Part shown: positions 23,401 to 38,400 of the stretch, piece after piece
Position numbering within the stretch: position 1 is the stretch's first letter
Layout: each line of letters opens with the position of its first letter
Source: Himantopus leucocephalus
Taxonomy: Eukaryota; Chordata; Aves; Charadriiformes; Recurvirostridae
Assembly: GCA_003993805.1 (NCBI GenBank)
Contig: RSEF01000001.1
Coordinates: 147,235,254-147,299,253 of the forward strand
DNA length: 64,000 nt
Reading direction: 5' to 3'
Notes under the pieces: generated by a model
Database searches by the model: none
Told to the model about the DNA's origin: nothing
Seen by the model: only the letters and a program-made list of their open reading frames with translations
Translations under genes and position numbers: made by a program

Positions 23401-26400
23401 CAAAACATCTTCACATTAACCATTCTGCAAAAGAAAAAAAGGTAACATTCTTTGTACACCTTCACTCCTTTATGTAAGGGTGGACAGCAAGCAATGCATT
23501 ATTTCCTTAAGACGAGCACGTCAACTAAAAGCAATGTCTGCCAACAGAAATTCCATTCTTTTCTTGCTAGAGCTCACTCACAGTAGGATTAAAAGGCTTC
23601 CACATTTTCTGGTATCTCCTTCACTCCAATGTTTTTTTCTACTCATCAACTTCTTCCTTCATTATATCTTATTCTACACTTGCTTGTCAGATTTTACATT
23701 CTTATTTCACACACTCCCCCCCAATTCCTCCTGGGTTACCTTCTCCCCTTTTTAGCCATTCTGATTTCCTTCTACATACTGAGGTTGTCTTTTGATGCAG
23801 TCTGGCACAACTAAAGTACTGTTGATTTAGAAATCAGCAGCATATGCAAACCCTTAAAATTATTCTTTTGACTACCACACGTCACTAAATGATACAGTGG
23901 TAACTTATTTGGGCATAGCATCTACTCAGGCCTAATTGCCAAGAAAATGGCAGTCTATTCTTACATTTGATAAAATAAAAGTAAAATATATAATGTATTC
24001 CTAAAAGTCTCTGATACAAAATTGAACAAATAAATCTAAATCTAATTAAAATATGAGATAAGTAGAAACCATTAGTGGCTACAGGCTCATTTCATATACA
24101 AATAATGCATTTAAAGCTTATTAAAAAAACCCTAAATGAGATCAATTAAAAACCAGCAAATGTACCGAGTAAAACTTCACAGAGAAAGGCACAAATGAGT
24201 TTTCAGCTTCTGTTAGTTATCACTAAACACTATCAGGACATTTGCTGTTTAAACAAACAGTATCTTTTTTGTTTGGTTGCTTGGTTTTTAGAATACTGAA
24301 AGCCATATTCTCAGGGGTTCAGGAGAGCGAGCAAGGGCATCACTCCATCTTCCATACAACCTAACCACAACCAAAAGAGTAAGGCCAGGGAAAGCACTCC
24401 CACCAGTTAGGAATATTTTCTTTGAAATCAGTGATTCTAACTCTCTCATACAGTAATTATAATCTCTTCACCAACTATGAGTTTACTTATACCACCCAAT
24501 GATGTACCTCCACCAGTCTCAAGACTTTACAGCCCTAACAAAATTTGGAAATGGGAAAGGTGTTTAGCTTGCTGTTCACATCTTTCTCATTGACAATTTC
24601 ACTTACTTTAAACCCACAGTTTCATGGGAGATAAGGCTGCTCAGGTACAACATTAAGATGCCACTCAAATGCTGAAAAACTGGGAAAGAAAGCCAGTAAC
24701 TGTGCTTCTCTCCCTATACTATGCAATAAAGTGCATTAACTTTTATTATCCTCCTCTTTCTACAGTACCTTAGTTATATCAAAATTTTTTTGAAAAGTGA
24801 CCCTGCAGGCTTGACTGCAGCATGTAGAGAAAAGGAAACATTTTATAGCATGCAATGCAAAACACCATATAATGACAAAGTTCTTCCTGCAATCAACAGA
24901 GAGCAGAAACGTAAATAAATAAAATGCCAACCTCAGATAAAAAAAAATTAGGATAAAATTTACATTTCAGTAACTGAACCGTATGTTCCACAACTACTCA
25001 GAGATGCTGATTAATGACAGCATAATTGCAAATGTTCTTCACACATTTGCACACCCTTCTAAAGTAAATTTAATTCATAATACTATTTAAGCCTCAGTTA
25101 CTGAAGGAAAAATCAACAAGAGTGTATGTAATGGCTGTAGAAACTTATTTTCAGAATTACAACTTGGTAATACTGCTCTGCTACTGGTCCATGAACACTG
25201 CTTGGAGTTTTACTTGACATAGTAAATATAACGGAGCTTCAAGTTAATTCATATACTAGTACACTCTGCAGTTTTAAAAAAGAATCCCGCACAATTTTAA
25301 AACATTCTAAAACAACTGTCAGATATACATGCATTAATCAGAACAAGGTTCTGCAATATTTCTGAACAAAAAGCATGTTCCCAAATTTCACAACCAACTC
25401 AATTTTAGTGTCTACTTATTACTAAATACCCTTTGCCTCTAAAGACGCAAATATGAAGAAAATTAATCCCTCATCATCTGAGACAGTTACAGTTTGTTTT
25501 TCTTATTTACACCAACAGTCAGAATTTTTTCTCTCCAACTACAGTTTTAAACTATCAAGACAATTGTCTTATAACTGTTAAGCCCTAAGATTTTAAACAA
25601 AGTGTCTAAAATGCACTAAAACTTACATTCAAGAGAAGAAATGCGTTCTTCAAGGTCCTCATACATTAGTTTCTCTGGTTTGGGGACATCACTGAAATCT
25701 TGTTTATCTGTTTGCTGATTAGGAAGTCTGAAAGAAGAACAACATAAATAATTTAATAAATAAAAATGTTAAGCTTTTAAGCAAATAGTGATCTGAGATT
25801 TAAATACAAGGATTACTCACATGCTTAGCAACAGACTAAACCAAAGGTGAAAACCATGCAACCAAAATTCTGTAAGTTTCTGACTCAAGAAGTCAGGTCC
25901 ATCTCTCTGATAGCCATCTCCCTGCAGCCTTTCCCCAAGGCCTATATATGACATCAAGGCATTACATTAAAACAAAATACACTCAAAAGGCATAAAAAGG
26001 AGTAAGGAAAAAAAAGGAGAAATACAGTAAAGTGTGACACTTAGTCAACTGAAATTAAGAAATTTTCCTTTTTAGGCTCTATGTTGCAGTCTAATTCCCA
26101 CTTTGATATCACCTTAACAGACGTGTTTGAAATGTATTAGGATTAGATGTCTGGCAAAAGATATATGCAGGGGTGAAAATCTGGGTGCTATGAAAAATGG
26201 GGTTAGTGCCCTCATTCTAAATCTCCGTTTATCTCATCAGAAAGATAATGTGAAAGAACAATATCTCCCATGTGACCCAGCTGTTAAACTGACCAGAAGC
26301 AGAATAGCAAAAGGAGCTCAGGTCTCTAATGAAATTCAGCAGCAGCACTTCATAAAGGAGCTTACTTCACACCAGCTGGTGCTCTTCACCACAGCATAAA

Positions 26401-29400
26401 TATGTTTGTGCTTACAATTTCTAAGGAATTCAGGTCTTCTATGGGGCAAAAGCGGAGAACAAACAAAACATACCCCCACAATGAAACACGTTCAACAAAA
26501 AATTTAAATCCGGGGACAAACAAATAAATCTGCATTGTCAGAAAGATAGTTCAGTAACGACAGTAGGGAGAAATACCCTGTAAATTAAATACAACAGAAT
26601 AAACAGAAGTTTAAGTTTCTGGAAGTCTACTTCATGTTTTTAGTCTTTCATTCCCAGAAATGGTTAAACGTTAAATAATTCTTAAGGATGCAAGGTTAAA
26701 GGGCATGCTTGTCACTTTCTTCAATACTGTGTCCTGCAACACTGCTAGAAAGACAGTCAATATACTCCCTTGGATTCAGCAAACAGAGGAGGTCTGCCTC
26801 ATAAAGACCAGTAAACACGTATTTCCAAACAGTTTTAAAAAATTCATTTCATCAAAGCTAGCAAACAAAAGCTGAACTGTACCTAATGTCAATATTCCAT
26901 AAAACAGTACTGATGCACCAATCAACATGAAATGATTAAATTGCATGATTTATGCTTAAAATTACCATTAAAGCTTAAACAAAAAACAACCACCACCATC
27001 TAAACTATTTTGTTAATGTCTGAAATTCCTTTTTTAGCCTAAAACTTGTAACAAACTTTCACAATCGGTTTCTTCAGCCTTGAACAAAGAAGGAATGGTT
27101 TAGATAATAATCTGCTTTATTACTCTAGTCTTCCTGTCTGTGTTTATTGGTTTCCTTCATACCACTCATGTCTTGAAATATAAACAAACAAGGAGCTGCT
27201 ATAGTCACAGAAGCAATTGTTCTTCCCCACTGACAGAGGTCTAACTGGTAATGACTTACTGGTGTTACAGCATCGTATTTTCTTTTCTTTTTAAAGAAGT
27301 TCCCATTGCCACTTAAAATCTACAGGTCATAAACTAATCCCACAATACACATCAATGATGTGGCATTTGCCTAATAATGAGAGTAAATAGCTGGAAAAGC
27401 CCACACATGCATTTCTCAAATATTTTATGTAACAGAAAACAGTCCAAGGCACAAGAAATTTAAAAATACTCAACAAAAGAATGTTTTCCCTTTAAGAAAG
27501 TCTTGGGAAAGCAGCAAGTTCAAGAAAATTATTGGGATCTCATACCCTTGCTTTGTCACGAGGAACCCAAGAAAGCAACTACAACCCATAGCTGCCTGCC
27601 CAGACCCTGGCCTGTTCTTTGCAACACAACTTACTCATACTGTTCATTTTTCAGGCAGTGTGGGCTCTACAACGTCCTTCAAAGATGTACAGTCCCTCAC
27701 AGTATTACAGCATTTTCCCATATCACCTTAACATGCAGGTTAACACTCAATCTTCACTTTATAAGGTCTGTCACAGGAATCACAAATCAGAGACACACTG
27801 AGGAAATGTGAATGAACAGCGAAAGAAGAGACAGCCACCTAAATGAACCAACCTCACAGTCCCTAGAAAACCCAACAGCTTCTTTTCAGGGCCAAGAACA
27901 TAAAGCCTCTCCCCAGATTCTAACTGCAAAAGAGACCCTCGCTACATTAAAGGTTTGTTGAGGACTTGATAACAACAAAATAACAAAGCCCTATGAACGC
28001 CTGCTTAGAGCAGCCTCAGGACAAGCCATGTTTCTTCAGCCATCAAATCTGGAATGATGACTAGAAGGTTAAGGGCAATTCAAGTGTCTCTTCTTAGGAA
28101 GAGAAACATTGAAAAATCAAATACTCCAGGTTTTTCTGAAGACACCTATTCAGGATTCTTAGTTTTGGTGAGTGGAGGCACCAGCAACTGTTAAGAACAG
28201 AACTTCATACATGGAAACAGGAGATACAGAGAGGAAAGAGAAGTCGGTTTTATGCAGCTTAATTGTGCCAAGTTATTTAGTTACTTAAAAGAGATCCTAA
28301 AAAAAAAAAAAAAAAAGGGAAAAGAGAAAAGCTCTGCTACCCATCCCCTTCCCACGTGCAAAGGAGACTGGAGATTCCTATTCTGAAAACAGTTATACAG
28401 GCACATGAACAAGCTCTTCAGAGGAAAATAAAAGTTAGTATTACAGCTTGGTAATTAGTGGAGGGAGAATGTACAACTGCCTTGATTTAAGTTCTCAGGC
28501 AGCAGAAACTACCAAGCTTCAGTCAGCAAAAGCTCATCAGTCAGGTCACAGATGTAAAAAATAAGAGACATAGCTTTGCTCAAAGAAGTAGTAGCCTTTT
28601 TTTTTATTTTATTAAAGGTTTTCAAGTGCATCAAATATAACCTTGATAGCTTTTCAACATCAAGTGTGTGCAAGAGGCCTGTTCTGATACGGGAAAGGTG
28701 AGAGATTATCACTACTTTGGACAGGAATTTGTTACGAGCTTATAGTTTTACCTTTTTCTTGGAAAATTATTTCAAGTCATTGAAACATGAAGTTTACCCC
28801 TCTAAAGACCCAATGTTGTCTTCGGAAATTAAGTTTGTTCTCTAATTAGTCTACAATGTCAGCAGGAGTTCTTGTTAACCTTATCAGGATCACATTTACA
28901 TGGATGGCACAGAAGCCTACTAGAGGAATGAAAATTGTCAAATCCCAGAAGAGCCCATGACAACAAATTGCTAAGAATATATTCACATTCAGGTAATTCA
29001 TATGAGGGTGAGGATCTCTGATAGGACTGTTGTAAATAAGACATGCCAAGTGATAGTCAGTTAATTGGCCACTGTAATACCTTCAAATTTCCATTTGAAA
29101 CAGAGTACAGGCATTATTCTTACTCAAAAAAGTAACCAGTCTAAATTTTTAAATTATCAATATGGTCCAAAGTTATGGGACACCAGGAAAAGTCGGATAT
29201 ATCTCTGAAATATACATACATTCCTCATATGTTGAAAAAATAAGATTTTTTCATAGGTATTATACATAGGCATGCAAGTCAGTTGTTGTTTAACTCAGAT
29301 TTACTTTTAAGAACAGATTTTACATTTTTAGGAAGCTTTTAGAAAACACGTTTTCGGAAATTAGTGATTAACAAAATACTTATTTATTAACCATGAATCC

Positions 29401-32400
29401 TTCATTCAGCTGTCCAAAAGTGGTCTACTGTGTAAGGAAATACAATGAAAACAGAAGGTCTACACTGATACAATAGATTTCAAGCACTGCAGAACTTGCA
29501 GCTCTCTTGAAATATGAGGATTGGGGCGGTGGGGAGGGTGGTGTTTGGTTTTTTTAAAACTAATTTCCTCTTGAGGAATGATATTCAAGAATGGAAATCC
29601 TCATCTGTCTGTAGAAAAGTTCTCACTTACAAAATTCATGGCTTACCTGAATTGTAAAAGCAGCTATCACCATGAACAGTTAGATAAACGTTTCTTTAAA
29701 AAGCAGGTTAAAAATGTTTCTTTGTAAACAATGTTACCTGATTTTCTGGCCATGACTGGATGGTGAGGAAGAAACAGACTCAGAAGATGAAAGGAGATGT
29801 GGCTTTGAAATAGGAGAAAGCACCTGGTCAACACTCTGCTGTGAAGAGGCAAGGTATGAGCCACTGAGGTCTGTAGAATAAAAATCCCACAATTTGTATT
29901 AGTTATTTGTCCCACCACTTCTCAGACAAGGCTGGTTTTTACAACATATGTATAACTGGACAGTGCAGGCACCACCACTATAGAGCAACTAACATCCAAA
30001 TCTACCAGGATTAACATGAACTTTCTTGCACTGGTTTGGTTTTTTTGTTTGTTTGTTTGGGGTTTTTTTATCCCTCCTGTATGGCAATTCTCCTCTATAA
30101 GCCTTCACCGTCATAAACTTACTCCTCATAAAGCCTATGATTATCATCACCCCATAATACAACCATGTTCCCCACAAACTTCAGCCCCTCTGCCAAACAC
30201 CGAATAATTTCTCCCATGCTGGGCATTAGAGAAAGGAGATACAGACCCAGATTTCAAGCTAGGGATGTGCTTACTAGCCAGCAAAGATAATGCTTGAGGT
30301 CTCCCAAAGGCCATTCTTCATTAGGAAAGTTAGCCTGGAGGTTTCATTTTCTACAGATTTGTTAAAATGGGTGATGAAGCAAAGAAGAAAATCTTTGAAG
30401 ATTTTATCCTTGTATCAACAGCTGTAAAGTTATCAGGGAAGGAAAACAGGCAGACAGTATGACTAGAGAAGTCTTGAGTTTCCTAGGAAACTAAGGTAAA
30501 AAACAAACCCCCTGCATTAAAAAGGCTTTTAATCAAACTTGCAAAGTCCAGCACTTTGTTGAAATTTTATTTTGCAATCTTAATTTTCCTGTGTGGCTGC
30601 ACAGGTCTTTCGTTACTCAACTATGAATTATTATTTTTTCCACAAGATTTGGTATTCACTCAGTAAGTAGGTACTGTTGTTTTTCTTCTCTTTATTGACT
30701 AAGTAACTTCTACCAATTGGGCTCAAAAGACAGAGGAAAAGCCATTATTAACACTCCCATACCTGAAGTTCTTTCAGGTGGTTGCATTGAAGTGCACCCC
30801 ATTCACGGGGCACACCACACTGCAGAAGTCAGGATGTTTCAGACCAAGGTTGCCCATGAGTTTTATCTCCAGATAGCCTCTATGCCTATGCAATACAGAC
30901 AAACGCCCTCTAAGGCAGCTGAGCACTAACAGAATGGGACCCAGCCAGTTACGTTGTACTCGTGTATCAGCAGTACCTGTTTGTGGTGGGAACCCTCGGC
31001 CCACCCACATCCAATCTTTTATAAAACGACCTGTCAAATTTTCACATGCAGAACAAATGGACCAGACCAGCATGTAGTATTTACCGCATGCACCTCCTTG
31101 GCATAACACATACTGCAGGTGAGGACACAGATGGCACACCAGCCATCTCATAGAGTAATTTACTACAATCTACTACTATTTAGAAATTACCTAAGATTGA
31201 ACTTACTGATTTTCTACCGAAAGACAAACAGCTGAGGTCTTTGGCCCACAGTATGCTGTCTGCCAGACTCATCAGCTTTGCTCATTCTCATCAGAGGGTA
31301 TGAAGTTTGGTCAAGTAATGATCAAGGTAAAAAGTACTGATCAAGTAATAGGGAGTATGGGTCAGAGAGCAATCCATTTTTTTTCTCAGTAATATTTCTT
31401 GTTCCGTGTTTCTGTACAGAGATTGGAGACAGTAAGCAGGGGAAAACAGAAAAGGACCCTGTCCTACTTCCACTTGCTCTTAAAGAAATGGGCTTACTCC
31501 TTCCCAGTCAACAAACCCTGAAAGATGTTCAACATGCATGGGCTTGGGAAAGAAACCAGCCAAATATATGAACTAATTTAAAGGAAGATGGGAAACCACA
31601 TACCCTTCGACTGGCAGACTATGCAGTAACACAGCTGCTAGATCTGCCAAACACAAGTATTTTACAGGGGGACACGCTTCTTCCTTTCACCCTTCGAAGA
31701 TAGGTGCTGACAACTGAGCTCTGAGCTGCAGTTTGTCCTTACATGAGTTGGCTGTGATATACCTCACTTAAAGGAAAATCAAATCTCAGACTCACGTCCA
31801 TGATATCTTTTACCTCTTAAAATTTATTCTGACCTGTTCACACTGGCTTCTTCAACAGCATTGAAAAGCTCCGTGGAAGCTTCCAGAATGACTTATGGTT
31901 TTCTAGCAAAAACGCATCTGGTGCGTCAGCTATCTCTAGCACAAAGGACAACACATATACCAGTATAAAAGCATTCCTTCTCAGAAGACTCTTGAAACAG
32001 AGCTGACATATCAGTGGGGAAGCAGCGTAACTGGAAGCAGATAAATCACACCACAGCACATTAGCACTGAAGCTACAGTGCTTACTGGGGCAAGTACCGC
32101 ACCAGTTCACCTTTAGAACATATTATCTAGCTGCAACACTGTTTCCTACACTACATACCATTCAATTTCTACAACACTTAAGTCAGGTAATGCCCTCCTT
32201 TGTTATTCAACTCTTATCCCTCTCCAGAACAAGTCAGTCCTGTGCATTAAGCAAAGAACAGATCCAATGGAAAAAATAGACCAGCCACCATGTAACTACC
32301 CTCTGACAGGTACAAAGACAGGAAGGATTGTTAAGGTTATGCATGCAACTTTAATTTTGAAATTTTGTAATTTTACAACACAACCCTACTTCTATGAAAG

Positions 32401-35400
32401 ATTTGTCTCTGTGCAGTATTAAACAGATAGTCTGTAAGTAGTTTACCCAGGAGCTGACAGAGAAAAATTAAAACATAAGACTGCTTCGGAAGTTCAAGTT
32501 TTCAAACATGTTTTCAGTAACAGAGCGTGATACTCTACATGCAGAAACATGGGGACAGCCACAATAGATCAGACTGTTTGTAACCTGTTTCTAACAGTGC
32601 CCATCACTAAAAAAAAAAACAGACTAAAATTCATAAAGCAGAAGAGTTATATATTACTTCTGGCGATATCCACCCCAACCTTTCCTCAATCAGTACTTGG
32701 GCCCTCCTGACAGGGAAGTTTTATTCCTGCATCCATACTTGTTCCCACAGAAGCAATGAATTCCACAACTCACTCATGGTGTGAAAAAGTACTTCCTTCT
32801 TTTTCCTTTCAATTTCACAGAATTCTGAGGTCTGTGAAGCTGTGATTAATTGATCCCTTTTCATCTTTTCCACATCATTCATTGCTTTCCACATTTCCCA
32901 CAGCCCACCTCAGCCAACCCTTTTCCAAACTAAGCTGCCCTTCTTATATTTAACCTTCCCTCACACAGAAGCTGATCATTCTTTTTTTTTGTTACCGTCT
33001 CTTTTTCATGCTATTAAATCCACTTTGAGCTAGGGTGACAAGAATTGCATTACTCAAAAAGCAGATGTACTGCAGATTTGAAACAACATTAATTATTTTA
33101 AAATTTTCTTTTCTATTTTGTTTACTTTTCTGAGTACTGCCCCTTTAAAAAAACCCTACTAAGTAATTATTAGACACTGTGAAATTAATAGCAAATTACA
33201 ATTTTCCAATCATGACAGAACACTAATCCCCTCCCCCCCACAATTGCTCAGGAATATTTGATAAAGATGTCACAGCAAAAAGAACAAACAAAAGCAAATC
33301 TGGACCTTTCAGATTGGAAAACTCAATTTAAGAGAAACCAAACGAAGCAGCCTTCTGCTGCACATGTTAAATACTAATAAATAAAAAGATAGGAATATAG
33401 AGGAAGGGTTATTAAAACGACCAAATTACAATTAATGTTGCAAAGTAGTTATACTTAATAGCAACTTCTGAATGAAAGCATATCATAAGGTTACATCTGC
33501 AGTGAATTATATGGTGTAGTCTTCCCTGTAAAGCTACCTGAACTAAGTGCAGGATGTTTAGCCTCCCTCAATATACTTCTCCAGTACTTGTTTCCATGAA
33601 GCATTAACACTCCAAGCAGCTAGCATATTGTGGCTCTGACTCCTCCTGCCTCTTAGCAGATAACAAATGAGTTAAAGACTATCACTGCTAAATCTCTTTC
33701 TTCCCATAGCACAAGAGGAACGATAAGTAAAAGCCCAACACCACACTGCATTAACAATCGTAACTTACCATCTGAAATTTTCTTGTTACTGAGATCTCTT
33801 TCCAATTTGGAAACAGGAGTAGAGGAAAGACGTCTTGAAGGAGACGCTCCTCTGTGTGGCGGCGTTAAGGGATTTTTAAAGACATCAACCTGCCCAGTTC
33901 TTTTGATGTGTTTTTCACCTCTTGGAGTGCTCAGGGGGGAATGCTGCGAGCTGGGACTATCCTCTTGAAGTTCATGCTGGGTAGTCAAGGGAGGTCTACT
34001 AACATCACACTGTTGAAGTAAAGGGGACTGCATCTTTCTCGGTGTTCTGCTTGCAGCCACATCCTGCATAACTCTGTGTTGGTAGTTCCTGTAGGCTTCT
34101 TCCAAATACTCTGCCTCTTTTTCTAGTTCTTTTATCCTCGCCCAGGTTTGTGCCATATACTCCAGGTCAGAATCCGGAGAAGCACTGCGTGCCTGTAACT
34201 GCTGACGATAGCCAACTCTTGGTACAGCATTTACCTTCATCACATCAGTCATAACCTGATTCTTCAGGAACGTGCTATCCACGTAGATATCATGAGGTAC
34301 AAATCGGTCACCAGTGAAGTCAAGGACAGAGCGATCGACAAGTGAAGGCTTTGGATTCCGATACACTTCATTTTCCAGAGCTAAATGATAGCAAGTGAGT
34401 GACAGTAAAGAGTGAGAGAGGGAGACCCATAACGAAACAGAAACACTAAAACATGGCATTTAAATTCCAGTTTGATCAAAGTTATTTTAACATTGAATTG
34501 GCTTAAATTTTGAGAATGTAATGGACTGATTTATATGTATTTTTAATGTAGCTGCATAGTTGCAAGTTATCACTGATATTATTTTTTAATATATAATCCT
34601 TTCATGTAAAACTACCTGAAGTATGCACTCTGCAATGTTATTTCTTAAATTATGTTTAAATAAATAAATAAATAAAAATGCAAATATCACCACTTTGGAC
34701 ACATTATATCCAATCATGCTGATAAAGGGTGAGGGACACAGGGCAGGCCACAAGACTTAGATCAAAAAAGAAATTTGGAGAAAAACAACATCGCACATAG
34801 ATAATGTTTGGGGTTTTTTTAATAGTACTTCACAAAAATTGTTAGTTAAATTGAATGTTTTGGGGCTGTATGCTTCCTGGCTTGCACTTGTATGCTTCAG
34901 GAAGCCCAAAAGACCAGTCTATAGGGCTGTATCTTTCTCAGCAAAATGACGACCATTTTTTAATTCTTTTTATTCTTCAATGACATCCTTAACTCCGATG
35001 CAAAATAAAAGTCCATGCAGTACTTTCAGTCATTTAATTAAAATATATATTTTTTATTTTGACACTAACAAATTTCCAATTCCAAATGGTACCGATACTT
35101 GCACCATATATGAAAAGTATTGCATATACTCAACTATGGTGCAACACATGCTGTATGTAATGTATAATCATTGCAGAATTCAATTCCATATTTTTAGATT
35201 AAATACACATCCCAAAACTTCCATTTATCATACTTGGTATCAGTAATTTGACAGATAGGCATCTTTAGAACTACATTTCTTCAGCAGACTGAATTGCTTT
35301 ATGCAAGTGCCCCTTTCTTTCTAATGTCCATACATGGTTCATAAGTTATCAGCCTTGACAACAACCGTTTAAGAGTTAGATTTAAACTTGTGAGGTATGC

Positions 35401-38400
35401 AATCCAATTTCAAATTGATTATTCTTATTATGAACATTGAAGAATCAAAGTGCATTAAAGCACAACTCGCATTCTGAAAAACAGTGATTATCAGCAAACA
35501 TTAATGTCTTCATACTGAGGAAAATCAGAAAGTAAAAACAGGCAAGTATTCAGGTAGGAACGTTTTCCTCCTATGTTTGTTTCATGAAATGAAGGGAAGT
35601 TGCAGTAAGTCTACTTTTTAAATAGATTTTATTTTAAACTTGAAATCTACCCACTGGTGGTATATTAGTTCTATGCAACTGGAGGTTCTTACACGGGTTA
35701 GGTAAGTGAACTTCATAAAGGGCTGCTCTGGTGTAAGACACAAACCTGCCTGTGTTTGTTTCACCTGCAGTTTCAGTTCTTCAACCTGCACATTTAACTT
35801 CCTGACAGTAGCTTCAGAGTCCATCAGTTGGGTCTTTAACTGAGCACAACGCTCAACCTACAGAAGATCGAGAGAAAACCAAAAAATATAATTCAAACAA
35901 AAAGAATAATCTCAACTAGTTGAATACTTGTTTCTAGATGTTTTTCAGGTCCAGACAAACAACATATACATAGTATCCTACTGAAAGTCCGTGCTGACAA
36001 CTTAATGACTTGGAAATATTTACTTTGGTTATATCGGGGTTTGGGGAGTTTTTTTGATCAGTTTTGGTGTGGGTTTTTTTTGTGTTCTTTAGAGTTGTTA
36101 TCATGAAAATTAGCNTTTAATGACTTGGAAATATTTACTTTGGTTATACCGGGGTTTGGGGAGTTTTTTTGATCAGTTTTGGTGTGGGGTTTTTTTTGTG
36201 TTCTTTAGAGTTGTTATCATGAAAATTAGCAGATTACAAACAATCCCTGCAACTGCACGCTAAACAGCTTGCACAGGTACATAGATAAACGTGAACAAGA
36301 TGTCAGGAAGAAGAAAGGATTCAAATTATTTAGAAAGAATAATTTACCTCACTTTGTAGCTGCTTTTCCAAAATCTGCCTATGACTTTCAAATTCATCCA
36401 GCGCCAGCTTCCTAGAATGTTCCACTCTCCTCAGCTCCACTTGGCATGCCAGGTGCTCCGCCGAGGGCTGGGACAGCTCTGCCCAGGAAGAGAAATTAAA
36501 TTAGACACTCAGCAATAGAATAACGAGTGTGCACTTTTCTACATGATAATCCTTCAAAATGTAAAGCTGATATGTTTTTAGGAACATAACAAGACTTTGT
36601 TTGAATGAAGTACTTAGGGATTTTTTTTCTTCCTCTTACAAAGGACCGAAATTTTTGTTGGAGTAGTGATTTAAGAACTAGACCCAGACTGTCCTATTCT
36701 GGAAAAAAAATACATATCCCTACCTTATGTAACTGGGTGTACATCTCTACTCTCCCATAATCTCAAATGCACGTTAAAAATACTTGGCATTTTATAACTA
36801 TAGTCAGGCAAGCACTTAAAAATAATAATGCAATGTTCTTTCACCATTATTAATCATACTAATGCTATGGTTAGAAATACCGCACTGTTTTTTTCAAAGT
36901 GTGAGGGATATTCTTCATATTATTATAGCTACCACTTAATTCAGAATTTCCACTATACAGACATATTAAAGAAAATAAACTCATAATGTCAAGGACTGTT
37001 TCATTTTACACCAACATTAGTTGGGGTTTAATGCAAACTACTAGTAAACATAATACAAAGAATGTATTTTAATGAAACTTATTTCTAAACAAGTATTTGT
37101 AGGGAAACATAAGCAAGAGAATTACTAAATCATTCACACTGACTGTCTCGAAGATGCTGGTTCTCACTGCGAGTCTCATCCAACTGTTGCCTAAGTAGTT
37201 TATTCTGTACTTGGAGCTCCAATTTCTCCTCCTTAAGCAAAGGATAGTCTGATACCTCTTTCAGTTTTTCTGTCAACAACTGATTCTGCTGATTTACCAA
37301 CAGAACCTGGGCCTTCACTGACTCCAAATCCAGCTGCAGATAAAGAAGAGTTTAGAAGCTTATAAACTGCTGTATGACTTAAATATTTTTATTTCACATT
37401 TTCTTNCAGTTTAGAAGCTTATAAACTGCCGTATGACTTAAATATTTTTATTTCACATTTTCTTTTTTTAATGTACTTCAAATGCACTAATTAGAATACA
37501 GCTTCTTTAAATTCATGTTTACAATTACCTCAAGCTCTTTCGTGCGTGATACAGCTTGCTTGAGTTCCTCCTTTTTTGAATTAACAGCAATGGCTTCTTC
37601 ATGCAAAAGCACAGCTTTCTCTGCAGGGAGGATTACAAATGCTGAATTAAAACTAGTAAAGTATTACAGTAAAAAACTGTATCAGCAAAAAGCAGGTTAA
37701 GCTGCTAAGCCCAACATTCAATTTAATTCGAGACATAAAAACGACTGAATGTCATACACACTCCTTCAAAATTAAGTAAATCACACTGCATGTATATATA
37801 CATATGCATATATACAGTCCTTTAGAAGTAAGTAAATCAAATTCACATGCACGTGATATATCATTTATTCCACATGCCCCTAACTTAAAAGTCTAAATAC
37901 GTTTATCTGTCTCAGCTCTCTTCCTCAAGCTCCAGTTAAACATCTTGAACACAACAAACATATAAACTGGCAACCATTCAAGGTTATGTTACCAGATTGT
38001 ACCAGAGTTCAATTACAGAATGAATGAGCTAGTAGGACTTCATAAGGAGCTGGGAAACTGAAAAAGCAGGATGCTTTGCAGCCTCCATGCAAAGCACCAG
38101 CTCACGGTCCCCCCTGAATTCTGAACCGCAAGGAGTTGCTGACCTGTCATGAGATCCTGCTACATGTTTTTCAAAATCTATTTTGATGGCTTTTCCTTTA
38201 CTTATACCAGTATCACTGAACACTGTGACTGTTTATTAACAACAGTGTTTTGATACCTGTTATTAAAAGCTGTAGAGAAAAAAAGCTACTTTATGAACCT
38301 CAGAGAGATGGTTACCTTTATTTTTTTTCTCATCTTCAGTAACTTTATTGGTTCTGGCTATGTATTCTTCTTTTAATTCAAGCTGATATCTAGAAGTAAA

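Larger units (their letters stand above)
21673..29737 (-). other. OFD1 introns 16-17
   Basis: About 8 kb of AT-rich intron interrupted only by exon 17. Holds the CR1 at 22514 and a 17-base A run near 28300. No other repeat, RNA gene or exon recognised. Confidence 0.5.

Noticed and set aside
29524..29543. G-quadruplex near 29.53 kb
   Set aside because: Only three runs of at least three G; the fourth is GG.
29667..29918. 83-aa open frame over OFD1 exon 16
   Set aside because: The frame is not the one demanded by exons 15 and 17; the true frame gives the Ser-rich OFD1 segment.
33653..34459. 268-aa open frame as a separate single-exon gene
   Set aside because: It is OFD1 exon 15 extended into introns on both sides; splice sites at 34380 and 33769 join it in phase to its neighbours.
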